NCBI RefSeq assembly: GCF_924101635.2
Contig: NZ_CAKMAA020000014.1
Location: 1-52,472 of the forward strand
Source of the DNA: Candidatus Nitrotoga sp. HW29
GTDB taxonomy: Bacteria; Pseudomonadota; Gammaproteobacteria; Burkholderiales; Gallionellaceae
Length of the DNA: 52,472 bases
Direction of reading: 5' to 3'
Positions within the stretch are counted from its first letter, which is position 1. The number at the start of each line of letters is the position of its first letter. Shown here in pieces: positions 17,868 through 27,202 of this stretch. Both the position numbers and the translations under genes were made by a program. The notes below the pieces were generated by a model. It ran no database searches and was not told the origin of the DNA. It was given only the letters and a program-made list of their open reading frames with translations.

Positions 17868-17894
17868 GGATTCGTTATTTTGGAGTAGATAGCT

Positions 17895-18286
17895 ATGTCA
17901 CGTTATCGCCGTGCAATGGCTGCAAGATCAAGCTATTTTTTACGATGATCACATTTACCGGCGGCAGTCCATTCTATGTGACAAAGCGATTTGTAACGCA
18001 TTGCACGCCTCAATCGAAACGGTACGTGTGGCCCGTTCTTTCGTCACCAATGTATGGGTATCGCGAATCGACTATCTGACAACGGCGATTCTGGAAACAC
18101 CAAATTCGTGATGTAAATGATTTTGTCTGCCATGTTGATTACATTCATTTTAACTCGGTGAAACACGGACATGGTCAACGTGCGGTTGATTGGCCTCATT
18201 CGACATTTCACCGCTATGTGCGTGATGGAGTATATGCACATGACTGGTCTGCTGCGATGGAAAGTGCGGTACTGGGGTATGATTAA
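17895..18286 (+). pseudogene. REP-associated tyrosine transposase (RAYT, Y1/IS200-like) relic
   Basis: Several frames together spell a decayed RAYT. It opens MSRYRRA at ATG 17895 and loses frame in a T-run near 17937. It resumes as YRRQSILCDKAICNALHASIETVR..FVTNVWV, then, after a deletion of the middle, as RDVNDFVCHVDYIHFNSVKHG...VDWPHSTFHRYVRDGVY and ends at 18284-18286. The C-terminal YIHxN..KHG motif with the likely catalytic tyrosine survives, but the HUH metal motif expected after VWVL-PDH is gone. Intact relatives are about 150-180 residues. Such enzymes mobilise REP hairpins. This copy cannot be active, but its flanking REP pair marks the former unit. Confidence 0.8.
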
Positions 18287-18295
18287 GCTGACCGC

Positions 18296-18322
18296 GTAGG
18301 CACAAAAGCGTGTCCACCCTAC
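18296..18322. repeat. REP-type hairpin, right inverted copy
   Basis: GTAGGCACAAAAGCGTG..CACCCTAC is an inverted, imperfect copy of the hairpin at 17841-17867. Its reverse complement begins GTAGGGTGGACACGCTTTTG, against CAGGGTGGGCACGTTTTG in the other copy. It starts 10 bases after the RAYT relic's stop. Confidence 0.7.
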
Positions 18323-18452
18323 TTGACTGTGGGCGGTGTACCCGCCGGCTCTAATCGGTCACCGTTTATTAACCATGGCTCACCGTTTGATAACCTACCG
18401 AAAAAATAGATCGAACTATTATGCTTTCCTCTACGGAGGAAAGGCGAGCATC

Positions 18453-19022
18453 GTGAAAGGGATTGTCTTGAGAATACGCATATTCACTCTTGTTGTCGTG
18501 TTCTGTTCGGTGTTACTCGGGGCGGTCAGCATAGGGAACGCTCAGCAGGGAGCAGATACTCCCTCGGCTGAAGCAACAGAGTCTCTGAAAAAATTTCTTG
18601 GGACTTTCTATGATGATAGGATGGCACAATACACGTTAGCCTTTCGTGACCTCAACGGCGATGGAATTCCGGAAGCGATTGTCCACTTGTCAGGTAGCAA
18701 GTGGTGTGGGAGTGGGGGCTGTAACACGCTTATTTTGACTCCAAACGATGGTTCTTGGAGAGTCGTGACAAACATCAGAATCACTCGACCTCCAATTTAT
18801 GTGCTCTCGGGCATGTCGAAAGGCTGGCATAACATCGGGGTCTGGGTGCAAGGAGGAGGAATTAGGCTTGGCTATGTGGCGGAACTTAGATTTAATGGCA
18901 AAGCATATCCAGAGAATCCATCCGTATCTCCCGCTAAGCGACTGGAAGGGAAACTGAGGGGGAAAGTGCTCATACCTTCGGCGCAAGGCGCAAAACCTCC
19001 GTATGAAGATCAGTCAACGTAG
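18453..19022 (+). CDS. Exported protein of unknown function with Asp-rich loop
   Basis: A 189-residue protein if it begins at GTG 18453, which lies 13 bases after a GGAGG. The longer frame from 18336 would put some 40 extra residues before the signal peptide and is less likely. Residues about 5-32 form a basic-plus-hydrophobic signal sequence ending GNAQQ, so it is probably periplasmic. DLNGDGIPEAIVHL resembles the calcium-binding Asp loop of FG-GAP/VCBS or EF-hand-like repeats. It is followed by SKWCGSGGCNTLIL, a possible disulphide pair, and a beta-rich remainder. No named family was recognised. It sits alone between transposase relics, which suggests a transferred or accessory gene. Confidence 0.65.
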   Translation: MKGIVLRIRIFTLVVVFCSVLLGAVSIGNAQQGADTPSAEATESLKKFLGTFYDDRMAQYTLAFRDLNGDGIPEAIVHLSGSKWCGSGGCNTLILTPNDGSWRVVTNIRITRPPIYVLSGMSKGWHNIGVWVQGGGIRLGYVAELRFNGKAYPENPSVSPAKRLEGKLRGKVLIPSAQGAKPPYEDQST

Positions 19023-19069
19023 CTCGGTAGATACCGTTTTTAAAGTCAAGCGTTTTTTAGGTACTCGTG

Positions 19070-19421
19070 CTAATACGGCTGTTGAATTATGAGTACATAA
19101 AAGCACAAATGCATCAGCTTGCGCATTGCGGCATCGAGGAGGATATCTTGGACTTACCTCAAGCAAGCAGGCATTCATAAACAACTTTGACGTGTGAGAG
19201 TTGTGGCGTTTGCTCACGACAGCAGCCATATATGACACGGCGCGTATTCTGGCGGGGCCAGCCTTGGACATTCGCGCGTCCCCGCATCGAACTACCCGAC
19301 TATCATTCCACCGGAACAAACCCAGATAAGCCGCCAACTGTTCCAGCGCCGTACCGAAATCATAGCTGTACATCACAGAGAGTATAGCCGTTGTATCCGA
19401 TGCTGATGCTAAAGTTGAGGC
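19070..19421 (-). pseudogene. IS110-family transposase C-terminal relic
   Basis: The minus strand carries the end of an IS110/IS1111-type transposase. TALEQLAAYLGL is followed by ARMSKAGPARIRAVSYMAAVV and RHNSHTSKL. After a frameshift near 19150 it continues in another frame as DAAMRKLMHLCFYVLIIQQPY and a stop at 19070-19072. The N-terminal DEDD catalytic half is missing. The longer open frame extending to 19598 is not coding there, because it runs through the rightward antitoxin gene. It is a dead fragment, useful only as evidence of past insertions. Confidence 0.75.
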
Positions 19422-19458
19422 TGTATGATGTGTGATGCAATACTTCGGGAGATATATG

Positions 19459-19689
19459 ATGCGAACGACCTTATCCATTGATGACGATGTGCTGGCGGCG
19501 GTCAAAACTATGGCATCTTTACAACGCAAGAGTATTGGGGAGATTATTTCGGCGCTTACACGGCAGGCTTTGCAGCCCGCCAGGCCGAGCGGTAACACGC
19601 GTAATGGTGTTCCATTGCTGCCTGTGCGTACCGGGGCAACACTGGTGACACCGGAATTGGTAAATCAATTGCGCGATGAGTTGCCGTGA
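19459..19689 (+). CDS. Ribbon-helix-helix antitoxin (VapB-like)
   Basis: A 76-residue protein starting MRTTLSIDDDVLAAVK, the standard opening of a ribbon-helix-helix DNA-binding domain (about 1-45). It has SIGEIISALTRQAL as the second helix, followed by a Pro/Gly-rich tail that would wrap the toxin. ATG 19459 has a GGGAG site seven bases before it; an ATG at 19456 is too close. It overlaps the toxin gene by four bases (GTGA), typical of toxin-antitoxin pairs. It should neutralise the toxin and repress its own promoter. Confidence 0.85.
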   Translation: MRTTLSIDDDVLAAVKTMASLQRKSIGEIISALTRQALQPARPSGNTRNGVPLLPVRTGATLVTPELVNQLRDELP

Positions 19690-20120
19690 AGGTTTTTCTG
19701 CTTGATGTAAACGTACTAATAGCACTAATAGATCCGGCGCATGTCCAGCACGATGCGGCGCATGAGTGGTTCGCAGTGCACGGGAAGCAGGCATGGGCAA
19801 CCTGCCCATTGACGGAGAATGGTGTGCTGCGCATTGTGGGGCATCCCCGCTATCCTAATTCGCCGGGTACGCCAGCAGAGGCGGCACAGTTGATGAAAGG
19901 TTTGCGAACACTCCCCGGTTATGTTTTTTGGCCAGACAATATCAGCCTGCTGGACGCCAAGATAATAGACACGGCGCGCCTCCTAAGTTCCGGCCAAGTA
20001 ACTGATTGCTATTTGCTGGCGCTGGCATGTGCCAACAAAGGGCAGCTGGCAACTTTCAACCGGCGTTTGGTTACGGATGCTGTATGTGGCGGCGCGCAGG
20101 GTTTGCATTTGATTAGTTAA
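19686..20120 (+). CDS. PIN-domain toxin (VapC-like ribonuclease)
   Basis: A 144-residue PIN-domain protein starting at GTG 19686 inside the antitoxin stop. Metal-binding acids are seen at D7 (LLDVNVLIAL), E44 (LTENGVLR) and D107 (VTDCYLLALA). The fourth position, usually Asp in LATFDRR, is Asn125 here (LATFNRR). PIN toxins cut tRNA or rRNA when the antitoxin is lost. The Asn may weaken catalysis, though some PIN proteins tolerate loss of the fourth acid. Length and genetic organisation are normal for a VapBC pair. It could be a partly disarmed or changed-specificity toxin. Confidence 0.87.
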   Translation: MKVFLLDVNVLIALIDPAHVQHDAAHEWFAVHGKQAWATCPLTENGVLRIVGHPRYPNSPGTPAEAAQLMKGLRTLPGYVFWPDNISLLDAKIIDTARLLSSGQVTDCYLLALACANKGQLATFNRRLVTDAVCGGAQGLHLIS

Positions 20121-20207
20121 TTATCAAGCATAAGGTTTCAACTACCGGTTTTAACTGGTCAGCTTTGACTGCGCCAATCTTGGCCCACTCCAGTTTTCCA
20201 TCTTCTT

Positions 20208-21167
20208 TCAGTTGTTGATTACTGGCCATTTACTGCATACAACAAATCCCCGTGTCGCTTCGTGCCAGCTATTATCCACACCACGCTGAAGTTCTATCAC
20301 TTGCACAGGCTCCTCAGAAACCGCGAAATGTGCATCGAGTGCAATGCATATCTCACTCTGCTGCATTACGCTGGCTCCAGCATCCAGGCGTACTGGCGCC
20401 AGAAAGCGTAAGCGTGGCAATATAGTCCAGTGGCTATCTGGTGTTGTTTGCGGTAGTGAGCCCACCGGATGACGCATCCACCAACCGGACAAATGATTGC
20501 TCGATACGCCAGGGATGGATGTGCCAGGAATAAAAGATTTTCCCAATTGGGTTACAGGATAGAACAAGTAGCCTTTGATGAAAGCCTGTGTTTTTTTCAG
20601 CGCTACCCCTTGTGGCAGTGCTGCCCGCCCAGCGGGGGTATGGCCTAATTCAAGTTGATGCTGGAATACGCGATCCAATTTAATATCGAGCCGATCGCGC
20701 ACGGCAAGGCCGATGAATGCGCGCTGCTCGGACAATGGCTCCGCTTGCAGATAGAATTTTATGGCGGTTTCCCAATGACAAACATTTCCATCGGCATCAC
20801 GAAATAAAAAATCATATTCACCCACGGTGCGTTGCGCATTTTGAACCTGTAAATTGGTAGCAATAATTTGCGTATCAGGGATGTGCGCTAACCAGAATGC
20901 AATAAGCGATTCAAAATATTGGCCCAGGCGACGTGTTGGACGCTGGGCAATGAAGTCATGCAGGCTATGCGGGTCATCATCCAATCCAGCCAACCATTGT
21001 GCAGAGGTATTTAATTGCACGCGGCACCATGCGTCGTCCACCACACGTCCGGCATACGCGGCCCAAGTTTCATCCAACAATCCCGGCGAACCGATGACCC
21101 ATGCAAGGTCGCGCACTGCCGGGTGGCGTAATGAGTCCATTAACGAATCTTGCGGGAAGGGAGACAT
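20208..21167 (-). CDS. DUF1853 family protein
   Basis: A 319-residue soluble protein beginning near DSLRHPAVRDLAWVIGSPGLL, with RRLGQYFESLIAFWLAH, GEYDFLFRDADGNVCHWETAIKFYL and LDIKLDRVFQHQLEL, which match the DUF1853 family as I know it. The spacing of Asp in EYDFLF and Glu-x-x-x-Lys in HWETAIKFYL looks like a PD-(D/E)XK nuclease fold core. That is inference; no activity is known to me. No partner is evident: acs lies divided by a 210-base gap and the toxin gene converges from the other side. Confidence 0.78.
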   Translation of the reverse strand: MSPFPQDSLMDSLRHPAVRDLAWVIGSPGLLDETWAAYAGRVVDDAWCRVQLNTSAQWLAGLDDDPHSLHDFIAQRPTRRLGQYFESLIAFWLAHIPDTQIIATNLQVQNAQRTVGEYDFLFRDADGNVCHWETAIKFYLQAEPLSEQRAFIGLAVRDRLDIKLDRVFQHQLELGHTPAGRAALPQGVALKKTQAFIKGYLFYPVTQLGKSFIPGTSIPGVSSNHLSGWWMRHPVGSLPQTTPDSHWTILPRLRFLAPVRLDAGASVMQQSEICIALDAHFAVSEEPVQVIELQRGVDNSWHEATRGFVVCSKWPVINN

Positions 21168-21380
21168 ATTGACTGCAGTTGTTGTGGCTATGGCGGCTGA
21201 GCGAGTAATAGCCCAGGAACCATCTATACAGGCTTATCAACATTCATCCAAATACCTTGGCGCTTCGACAAGTCATTCTATTTCTTCCTGAAGTGATTGG
21301 CGGAAGCGTGCCAAATCGATCGACAAGACACTACGCTCTGGATACAAGCCATAAAAGCTACTTCAACTGCAATTTCTGGT

Positions 21381-23351
21381 TTATTGGATAACGTGCTTGA
21401 GTTGTTCAAGAATCGCCGGATTTTCCAGCGTCGAAATGTCCTGTGTTATTTCTTCATCCTTGGCAAGGGCGCGCAGCAGACGACGCATGATCTTGCCGGA
21501 GCGCGTCTTGGGCAGGTTGTCACCGAAGCGGATTTCGTCCGGCTTGGCGATTGGGCCGAGTTCCTTGCTGACCCATTCACGCAATACTTTCGAAATTTGC
21601 TTGGCGGTAATGTCATTCTCTGGCCGTGAGCCTTTCAACACCACAAATACTACTATGGCCTCTCCTTTTATATCATGCGGCTTCCCGACGACAGCGGCTT
21701 CCGCCACCAACGGATTTGACGCCAGCGCAGACTCTATTTCCATCGTTCCCAAACGGTGGCCGGATACTTTCAGTACGTCGTCAATGCGTCCCAGGATCCA
21801 GAAATAATCGTCTCCATCGCGGTGTGCGGAGTCGCCCGCCAAGTAAGCGCCTTTCATTTCTTCTGGAAAATAGCTTGTGCGATAGCGCTCATCATCTCCC
21901 CATATGGTACGAATTTGCGACGGGAAAGAACGTTTGATAACGAGGAATCCTCCATGTTGATCATGCACTTCATCCCCCGCTTCGTTGACGATAGCGGCCA
22001 TTATGCCGGGCAGCGGCAGAGTGCAGGAACCGGGTTTGGTTGCCATTGCGCCCGGCAATGGAGCAATCATGTGGCAACCGGTTTCGGTTTGCCACCATGT
22101 GTCCACAATGGGACAGCGCGACTGGCCAACTACGGTGTAATACCACATCCATGCATCCGGGTTGATCGGTTCGCCAACGCTACCGAGCAAACGCAGACTG
22201 GAAAGGTTGTATTGCTTCGGCAATTCACCCCCTAATTTAATCAGCGAGCGGATAGCGGTGGGCGCCGTATAAAAAGTGGTGACCTGATGGTCTTGAATCA
22301 TCCTCCAGAAACGCCCGGCATCGGGCCAAGTGGGCACGCCTTCAAATATCACCTGTGTCGCACCCACCGCCAGTGGGCCATATGCGACATAACTGTGGCC
22401 TGTTACCCAGCCTACATCAGCAGTGCACCAAAAAATATCAGTAGGCTTATAGTCAAATACCCATTGCATGGAAACCATCGTGCCGAGCAAATAACCACCG
22501 CTGGAATGCTGCACCCCTTTGGGTTTCCCGGTAGAACCTGAGGTATATAAAATGAATAATGGATGTTCCGCGCTTACCCATTCCGGTTCGCATGTAGATG
22601 AAAGACCGGCAATCAGCTCGTGCCACCATAGATCATATTTCGCGTTCCACTGGACATCATTGCCCGCGCGTTTATAAACAATGACGCTATGCACCGCATC
22701 GCACCCCCCCATGCCGAGCGCCTCATCCACGGCGGGTTTAAGCGGCATCGACTTACCGCCGCGAAATTGTGCATCCGCAGTAATGACGGCACACGCTTGC
22801 GCATTTTCGATACGCTCGTTCAAGCTTCGGGAAGAAAAGCCGCCAAAAACGACCGAATGGATTGCACCAATGCGCGCGCATGCCTGCATCGCTACCACGA
22901 CCTCGATGCTCATGGGCATATAGATAACCACACGGTCGCCCTTCTGAATATTGCGCGACTTTAGCGCATTGGCGAACTGGCATACGCGGGCGTGCAACTC
23001 GCGGTAAGAAATTTTGGTAACCTGGCCGTCATCCGCTTCAAAAATCAGCGCAGTTTTTTCAGCTTGTGTTGCCAGATGCTTATCCAGGCAATTATAAGAA
23101 ACATTCAATTCGCCATCCGCAAACCACTCGTAAAATGGCGCGCGACTCTCATCCAACACGGTATTAAACGGTTTGTGCCATACGATATGCTCACGTGCTA
23201 GCCGTGCCCAATACCCTTCATAGTTTTGTGCCGCCTCACTGCATAACACCTGGTAGGCTGCCATACCGGAAACATTCGCTTGTTCGACGAATGCAGGATC
23301 AGGCTGAAAAACGCGGGTTTCTTGCAAAACTGATTTGATGCTGGTGGGCAT
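21381..23351 (-). CDS. acs: Acetyl-CoA synthetase
   Basis: A 656-residue AMP-forming enzyme that activates acetate to acetyl-CoA using ATP, of full family length. It has the P-loop-like [18 protein letters not shown], the adenylate motif [44 protein letters not shown] with the hinge Asp, and [14 protein letters not shown] with the lysine that acetylation silences. GGGAG precedes the ATG. In an autotroph it would recycle acetate or permit mixotrophic growth. It stands alone, with no actP or cognate regulator adjacent. Confidence 0.97.
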   Translation of the reverse strand: MPTSIKSVLQETRVFQPDPAFVEQANVSGMAAYQVLCSEAAQNYEGYWARLAREHIVWHKPFNTVLDESRAPFYEWFADGELNVSYNCLDKHLATQAEKTALIFEADDGQVTKISYRELHARVCQFANALKSRNIQKGDRVVIYMPMSIEVVVAMQACARIGAIHSVVFGGFSSRSLNERIENAQACAVITADAQFRGGKSMPLKPAVDEALGMGGCDAVHSVIVYKRAGNDVQWNAKYDLWWHELIAGLSSTCEPEWVSAEHPLFILYTSGSTGKPKGVQHSSGGYLLGTMVSMQWVFDYKPTDIFWCTADVGWVTGHSYVAYGPLAVGATQVIFEGVPTWPDAGRFWRMIQDHQVTTFYTAPTAIRSLIKLGGELPKQYNLSSLRLLGSVGEPINPDAWMWYYTVVGQSRCPIVDTWWQTETGCHMIAPLPGAMATKPGSCTLPLPGIMAAIVNEAGDEVHDQHGGFLVIKRSFPSQIRTIWGDDERYRTSYFPEEMKGAYLAGDSAHRDGDDYFWILGRIDDVLKVSGHRLGTMEIESALASNPLVAEAAVVGKPHDIKGEAIVVFVVLKGSRPENDITAKQISKVLREWVSKELGPIAKPDEIRFGDNLPKTRSGKIMRRLLRALAKDEEITQDISTLENPAILEQLKHVIQ

Positions 23352-23785
23352 GGCACTCCCTCGATATGGTTAATGTTTCATATTTTTGGCGGGATTTAAT
23401 GTAGATTTATTTTCGGGTAGCGTCAACATTAAAGCTCAGATATGGATAAACTACCCGGATTTATAAACCAAAAAGATAGTGCGTCTTATTGAGGCACGCT
23501 GCCAATTAATCATTCAGAATCCATACTACCGGTGCTTACTAGTATCGTCAGGACATTTTGAACTTATTTGCCAGTCGAATTGTCCATGTGTCCATGTGCA
23601 CAGTAACTGTACCTTGCCACTTCAAACTCCAATTGTCTGTATCAATGGATGGAGAAATACTTGCAATTAAGCTTCTTCTGACTCACCGTAAAATTTTGTC
23701 AAGCCTGAATGAGCAAAAGTCTATAATCAAATTTCTAAATGGACTCACTTTGAGCCAATAATTATCAATCACTTCCGGAGGCCCG
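23352..23785. other. Intergenic region upstream of acs and of the DUF3617/efflux genes
   Basis: About 430 bases between divergent genes. Open frames here are short and lack family features. The region must carry the acs promoter (leftward) and that of the DUF3617 gene (rightward, ribosome site CCGGAGG just before 23786). No hairpin, repeat or clear promoter box was seen. Confidence 0.5.
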
Positions 23786-24316
23786 ATGCAAAAAATTATT
23801 TTTTCACTATCCTTATTGTTCGCAGTATCAACCGCAAATTCAGCAGAATCACATATGCGTCCGGGATTATGGGAAATGACGACGACATCAGGCTTGTTAT
23901 CGCTTGTGCCAATGATTCCACCGGATCAAATGCAAAATTTGATGAACTTGGCTAAACAGTACGGATTGGATATGCCCAAGATCAATAATGGTGCAGCAAC
24001 CTCTCAGGTTTGCATTACCCAGGAAATGGCAAATCAAAAAATTCCAACTGTTTTAAATCAAAATCAATATGGGTGCGATATTAAAAATGCTGTCCAAACT
24101 GGAAACGACTATAAAATAAATCTTACCTGCGAGAACACTGTCCTTAAGGGAAAAGGCATAACTGAAGGGATCTTTACGAATCCAGAAAGTTTTACAGGAC
24201 GAACTGAATTTAATGGAGTTGTACGGGGCAATCCTGTTAATGAACGCGCCTACACTGACGGTCGATGGATTAGTGAAGACTGCGGAACAGTGAAGCCTTT
24301 CCGTGATCCTCGTTAA
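23786..24316 (+). CDS. DUF3617-type periplasmic protein
   Basis: A 176-residue protein with a signal peptide (1-20, ending ANSAES) and the opening MRPGLWEMTTTSG that typifies DUF3617 proteins. The middle Met/Gln-rich stretch (PPDQMQNLMNLAKQYG) and the cysteines in QVCITQEM, YGCDIKN, LTCENT and SEDCGTVKP suggest two disulphides. Function of the family is not established to my knowledge. GGAGG lies just before the ATG. It precedes the efflux operon by 120 bases in the same direction, so it may share control with it, but no coupling is shown. Confidence 0.75.
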   Translation: MQKIIFSLSLLFAVSTANSAESHMRPGLWEMTTTSGLLSLVPMIPPDQMQNLMNLAKQYGLDMPKINNGAATSQVCITQEMANQKIPTVLNQNQYGCDIKNAVQTGNDYKINLTCENTVLKGKGITEGIFTNPESFTGRTEFNGVVRGNPVNERAYTDGRWISEDCGTVKPFRDPR

Positions 24317-24439
24317 ACAAATTTAAAACATCGATAGTGATTTGGAAAAGCTTACTCCATAACAACCCGAACTGGAGTTCTAAATGATTGCCAAAATCTG
24401 TTATCATCGAAAATTCCAGTAACAAAAACTGCTCCAGGT

Positions 24440-26044
24440 TTGCAATTCAAAATTAAAAAATTGTATAGGAAGGTCTACCCTGCCTTCATAAGACTTATCT
24501 CACGGCTAACCGCAGGGTTGCTATTGGGAGGCACACTAACGCTGCTTGGTTGTTCGAGCGTGGGGCCTGACTTTAAACAACCTGACCCGCCCGCTGTAAC
24601 AAGCTACACCCCGCAACAATTACCGTCGCAAACTGCAACAGCACCAGTTAATTTTGGCGAAGCGCAACATTTCGTGGTCGGGAAAGATATTCCCGTGAAT
24701 TGGTGGCAAAATTTTGACTCGCCCAAACTTAATGCGCTCATCGACCAAGCCTTAAACGCCAGTCCAACGTTAGAGGCGGCGCAAGCTACTTTATTTCAAG
24801 CACAGCAAGCCTACGCTGCGCAATCGGGTTCTTTGCAGTATCCCCAAGTGAATGCCAAGTTGGGTGGGCAACGCCAAAAATTTAATCCTTCAATTTTTGG
24901 TCAACCTGGTGGCAGCAGAATATTCGAATTATATAACGCTGGCGTAACGGTTAATTATAACCTTGATCTTTTCGGGGGTAACCGTCGCACCCTCGAATCT
25001 TTTGCTGCGCAGGCTGATTATCAACGCTACCAGTTCGAAGGCGCGCGACTTACGCTTGCTGCCAATATCACGACTGCTGCAATGTCACAGGCACAGTTCG
25101 CAGCACAAATCAATGCGACTGTAGCCATTCTGGCAGCGCAGAAAAAACAGTTGAATATTGCGAAACAACGCTTCCAACTGGGGGCAGTGCCACGCAGTGA
25201 CGAATTTACTTTACAGACCCAAGTAGAACAAACGCGCGCCAGCATTCCGATCCTGCGTAACAATCTTGAAAAAACCAATCACTTGCTTGCTGTGTTAGTG
25301 GGTCAACTACCCGGTGCGGCGCAAATCCCTAAATTTGTTTTAGCGGATTTTAAATTACCGGCAGACCTGCCGCTTGTCATACCGTCTGAACTGGTGCGTC
25401 AGCGTCCTGACATCCAGGCATCTGAAGCCTTGTTGCATGTCGCAAATGCACAATATGGGGTAGCCGTGTCCGCTGCCTACCCGCAAATTAACTTATCTCC
25501 CACTCTGAGCTCGCAAGCTCTCGCGACATCCGGTTTATTTGGAGCCGGATCGCTCATTTGGAATTTGGTCGGTCAAGTAACACAGCCATTGTTCAATGCT
25601 GGCATTAAAGCTGGGGCTAAATCAGCAGAAGAGGGCTTCAATGCAGCAGTAGCTAACTATCGTCAAACCGTACTGCAGGCTTTACGCAATGTAGCCGACG
25701 TTTTGCGTGCACTAGACAATGACGCGCAAATATTGCAAGCGCAAGCCGCCGCCGATGCCTCGGCACAAGCATCTCTTGATCTTGTCCAACAGCAATTTTT
25801 ATTGGGTGGGGTGAATTATTTGCAATTACTCACCGCGCAACAACAAGCACAACAAACTCAAATTAACTTAATCGCTGCGCAAGTTCAGCGTTTGACGAAT
25901 ACCGCAGCGCTTTATCAGGCTATGGGTGGTGGCTGGATTGCCGCATCAAAACAACAGGCAGAGATACCGTCGCACCCTGCTCAATTAGCGATGCAGAATA
26001 CCGGGCACAAAGGCCTTGTGCGGCATCTTTCAAACCCAAAGTGA
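24440..26044 (+). CDS. RND efflux outer-membrane factor (NodT/OprM-type lipoprotein)
   Basis: A 534-residue TolC-like channel that forms the exit duct of a tripartite pump. A basic and hydrophobic signal ends in the lipobox LTLLGC followed by SSVGPDFKQPDPPAV, the usual start of NodT-family proteins. The repeated coiled-coil OEP halves follow (PVNWWQNFDSPKLNALIDQALNASPTLEAAQA, then VRQRPDIQASEALLHVANAQYGVAVSAAYPQ). No ATG exists upstream of the signal. TTG 24440 is the listed start and TTG 24461 is an alternative, neither with a strong ribosome site. It is first in the operon, with the adaptor and pump genes directly behind it. Confidence 0.9.
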   Translation: MQFKIKKLYRKVYPAFIRLISRLTAGLLLGGTLTLLGCSSVGPDFKQPDPPAVTSYTPQQLPSQTATAPVNFGEAQHFVVGKDIPVNWWQNFDSPKLNALIDQALNASPTLEAAQATLFQAQQAYAAQSGSLQYPQVNAKLGGQRQKFNPSIFGQPGGSRIFELYNAGVTVNYNLDLFGGNRRTLESFAAQADYQRYQFEGARLTLAANITTAAMSQAQFAAQINATVAILAAQKKQLNIAKQRFQLGAVPRSDEFTLQTQVEQTRASIPILRNNLEKTNHLLAVLVGQLPGAAQIPKFVLADFKLPADLPLVIPSELVRQRPDIQASEALLHVANAQYGVAVSAAYPQINLSPTLSSQALATSGLFGAGSLIWNLVGQVTQPLFNAGIKAGAKSAEEGFNAAVANYRQTVLQALRNVADVLRALDNDAQILQAQAAADASAQASLDLVQQQFLLGGVNYLQLLTAQQQAQQTQINLIAAQVQRLTNTAALYQAMGGGWIAASKQQAEIPSHPAQLAMQNTGHKGLVRHLSNPK

Positions 26045-26059
26045 GCATGGAGTATTTTC

Positions 26060-27202
26060 ATGACTAAAGGCACGACCAAGCGCATGATCATCATGCTGCT
26101 CATAGTTGCAGTAATATTCGGCGGAATTTATGCTTTTCAGCAATTTCGCAACAAAATGATACAACAAGCTATTAAAGGACAAGCTAACCCACCGCAAAGT
26201 GTCTCTACCACCGTAGCACAAATATCAACTTGGCAACCTTCAGTCGAAGCAGTAGGCAATCTGCGTGCTTCTAATGGTACCAACCTGGCAGCCGAGGTTA
26301 ATGGCATCGTTACAGCCATACACTTTGATTCGGGCGCAATGGTAAAGACAGGGCAACTGCTCCTGGAACTGAATGCCGCACCGCTTAAAGCCCAACTCGA
26401 ACAGCTCAAGGTTGCCGTCCGACTCGCCAAACAAACTTATGACCGCGACCTTGCCCAACTCAAAATGCAGGCAGTTAGCCAAGCTGCAGTAGATATTTCG
26501 GCAGCCAATTTGAAAAGCTCCTTGGCTCAAGTAACGATGCAAGAAGCAATGATTGCTCAGAAAAGTATCCACGCTCCCTTTTCTGGCCAGCTGGGTATAC
26601 GCCAAGTAGATCTGGGTCAATATCTGGCACCAGGTACCGCGCTTGTAAATCTGCAAAAACTTGACCCCATGTACCTGGATTTTACGGTACCCCAAGCCCA
26701 GATTGATTTAATTTATGCCGGCGAGAGCGTCACTGTACAAACCAATGCATTTCCCAACAAAACTTTCACCGGTACCATTTCCGCTATAGAACCGCAGGTG
26801 GATATCTCCACCCGTAACCTCAAAGTACGAGCAAGCATTGCCAACCCCAAGGGTGAATTGTTACCCGGATTATTTGCCACAGTGCTAATCAAGAGAGGCG
26901 ATGAAAAACAGTACGTCACGCTGCCAAATTCAGCCATTACTTATAACCCTTATGGCAGCACCGTATTTATAGTGAAAAATCAAGGAAAGGCAGCCGATGG
27001 CAAGCCCAAGCTGATAGTCGAGCAGCGTTTTGTTACTACTGGCGTTACACGCGGCGATCAAGTAGCCGTAATCAGTGGTTTAAAAGCGAATGAGGTTGTA
27101 GTCACTTCGGGTCAACTCAAACTACGCAATGGCACGCCGATATTTATAAATAATAGCCTGCAACCGTCTAACAACCCCAACCCTCAGGTAAAAGACGAAT
27201 GA
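26060..27202 (+). CDS. RND efflux periplasmic adaptor (membrane fusion protein)
   Basis: A 380-residue adaptor linking the inner-membrane pump to the outer duct. Residues about 8-28 are an N-terminal membrane anchor (MIIMLLIVAVIFGGIYAF). The lipoyl/biotinyl half-motifs (GNLRASNGTNLAAEVNGIVTAIHFDSGAMVKTGQLLLELN and IHAPFSGQLGIRQVDLGQYLAPGT) bracket a short helical hairpin, and beta-barrel and membrane-proximal domains follow (LDFTVPQAQIDLI, VKNQGKAADGKP). It starts 15 bases after the outer-membrane gene and overlaps the pump gene by four bases (ATGA), so the three are translated together. Confidence 0.93.
   Translation: MTKGTTKRMIIMLLIVAVIFGGIYAFQQFRNKMIQQAIKGQANPPQSVSTTVAQISTWQPSVEAVGNLRASNGTNLAAEVNGIVTAIHFDSGAMVKTGQLLLELNAAPLKAQLEQLKVAVRLAKQTYDRDLAQLKMQAVSQAAVDISAANLKSSLAQVTMQEAMIAQKSIHAPFSGQLGIRQVDLGQYLAPGTALVNLQKLDPMYLDFTVPQAQIDLIYAGESVTVQTNAFPNKTFTGTISAIEPQVDISTRNLKVRASIANPKGELLPGLFATVLIKRGDEKQYVTLPNSAITYNPYGSTVFIVKNQGKAADGKPKLIVEQRFVTTGVTRGDQVAVISGLKANEVVVTSGQLKLRNGTPIFINNSLQPSNNPNPQVKDE

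Noticed and set aside
19432-19598. Leftward extension of the IS110 relic frame over the antitoxin gene
   Set aside because: Only the part below about 19421 resembles IS110 transposase; the rest is antisense to a well-supported antitoxin with its own ribosome site.
20113-20229. 38-codon leftward frame starting MASNQQLKEDGKLEWAKIG
   Set aside because: Its composition is protein-like, but it overlaps the DUF1853 end, has no ribosome site, and runs to the end of the toxin gene. It may be a gene scrap but cannot be supported.
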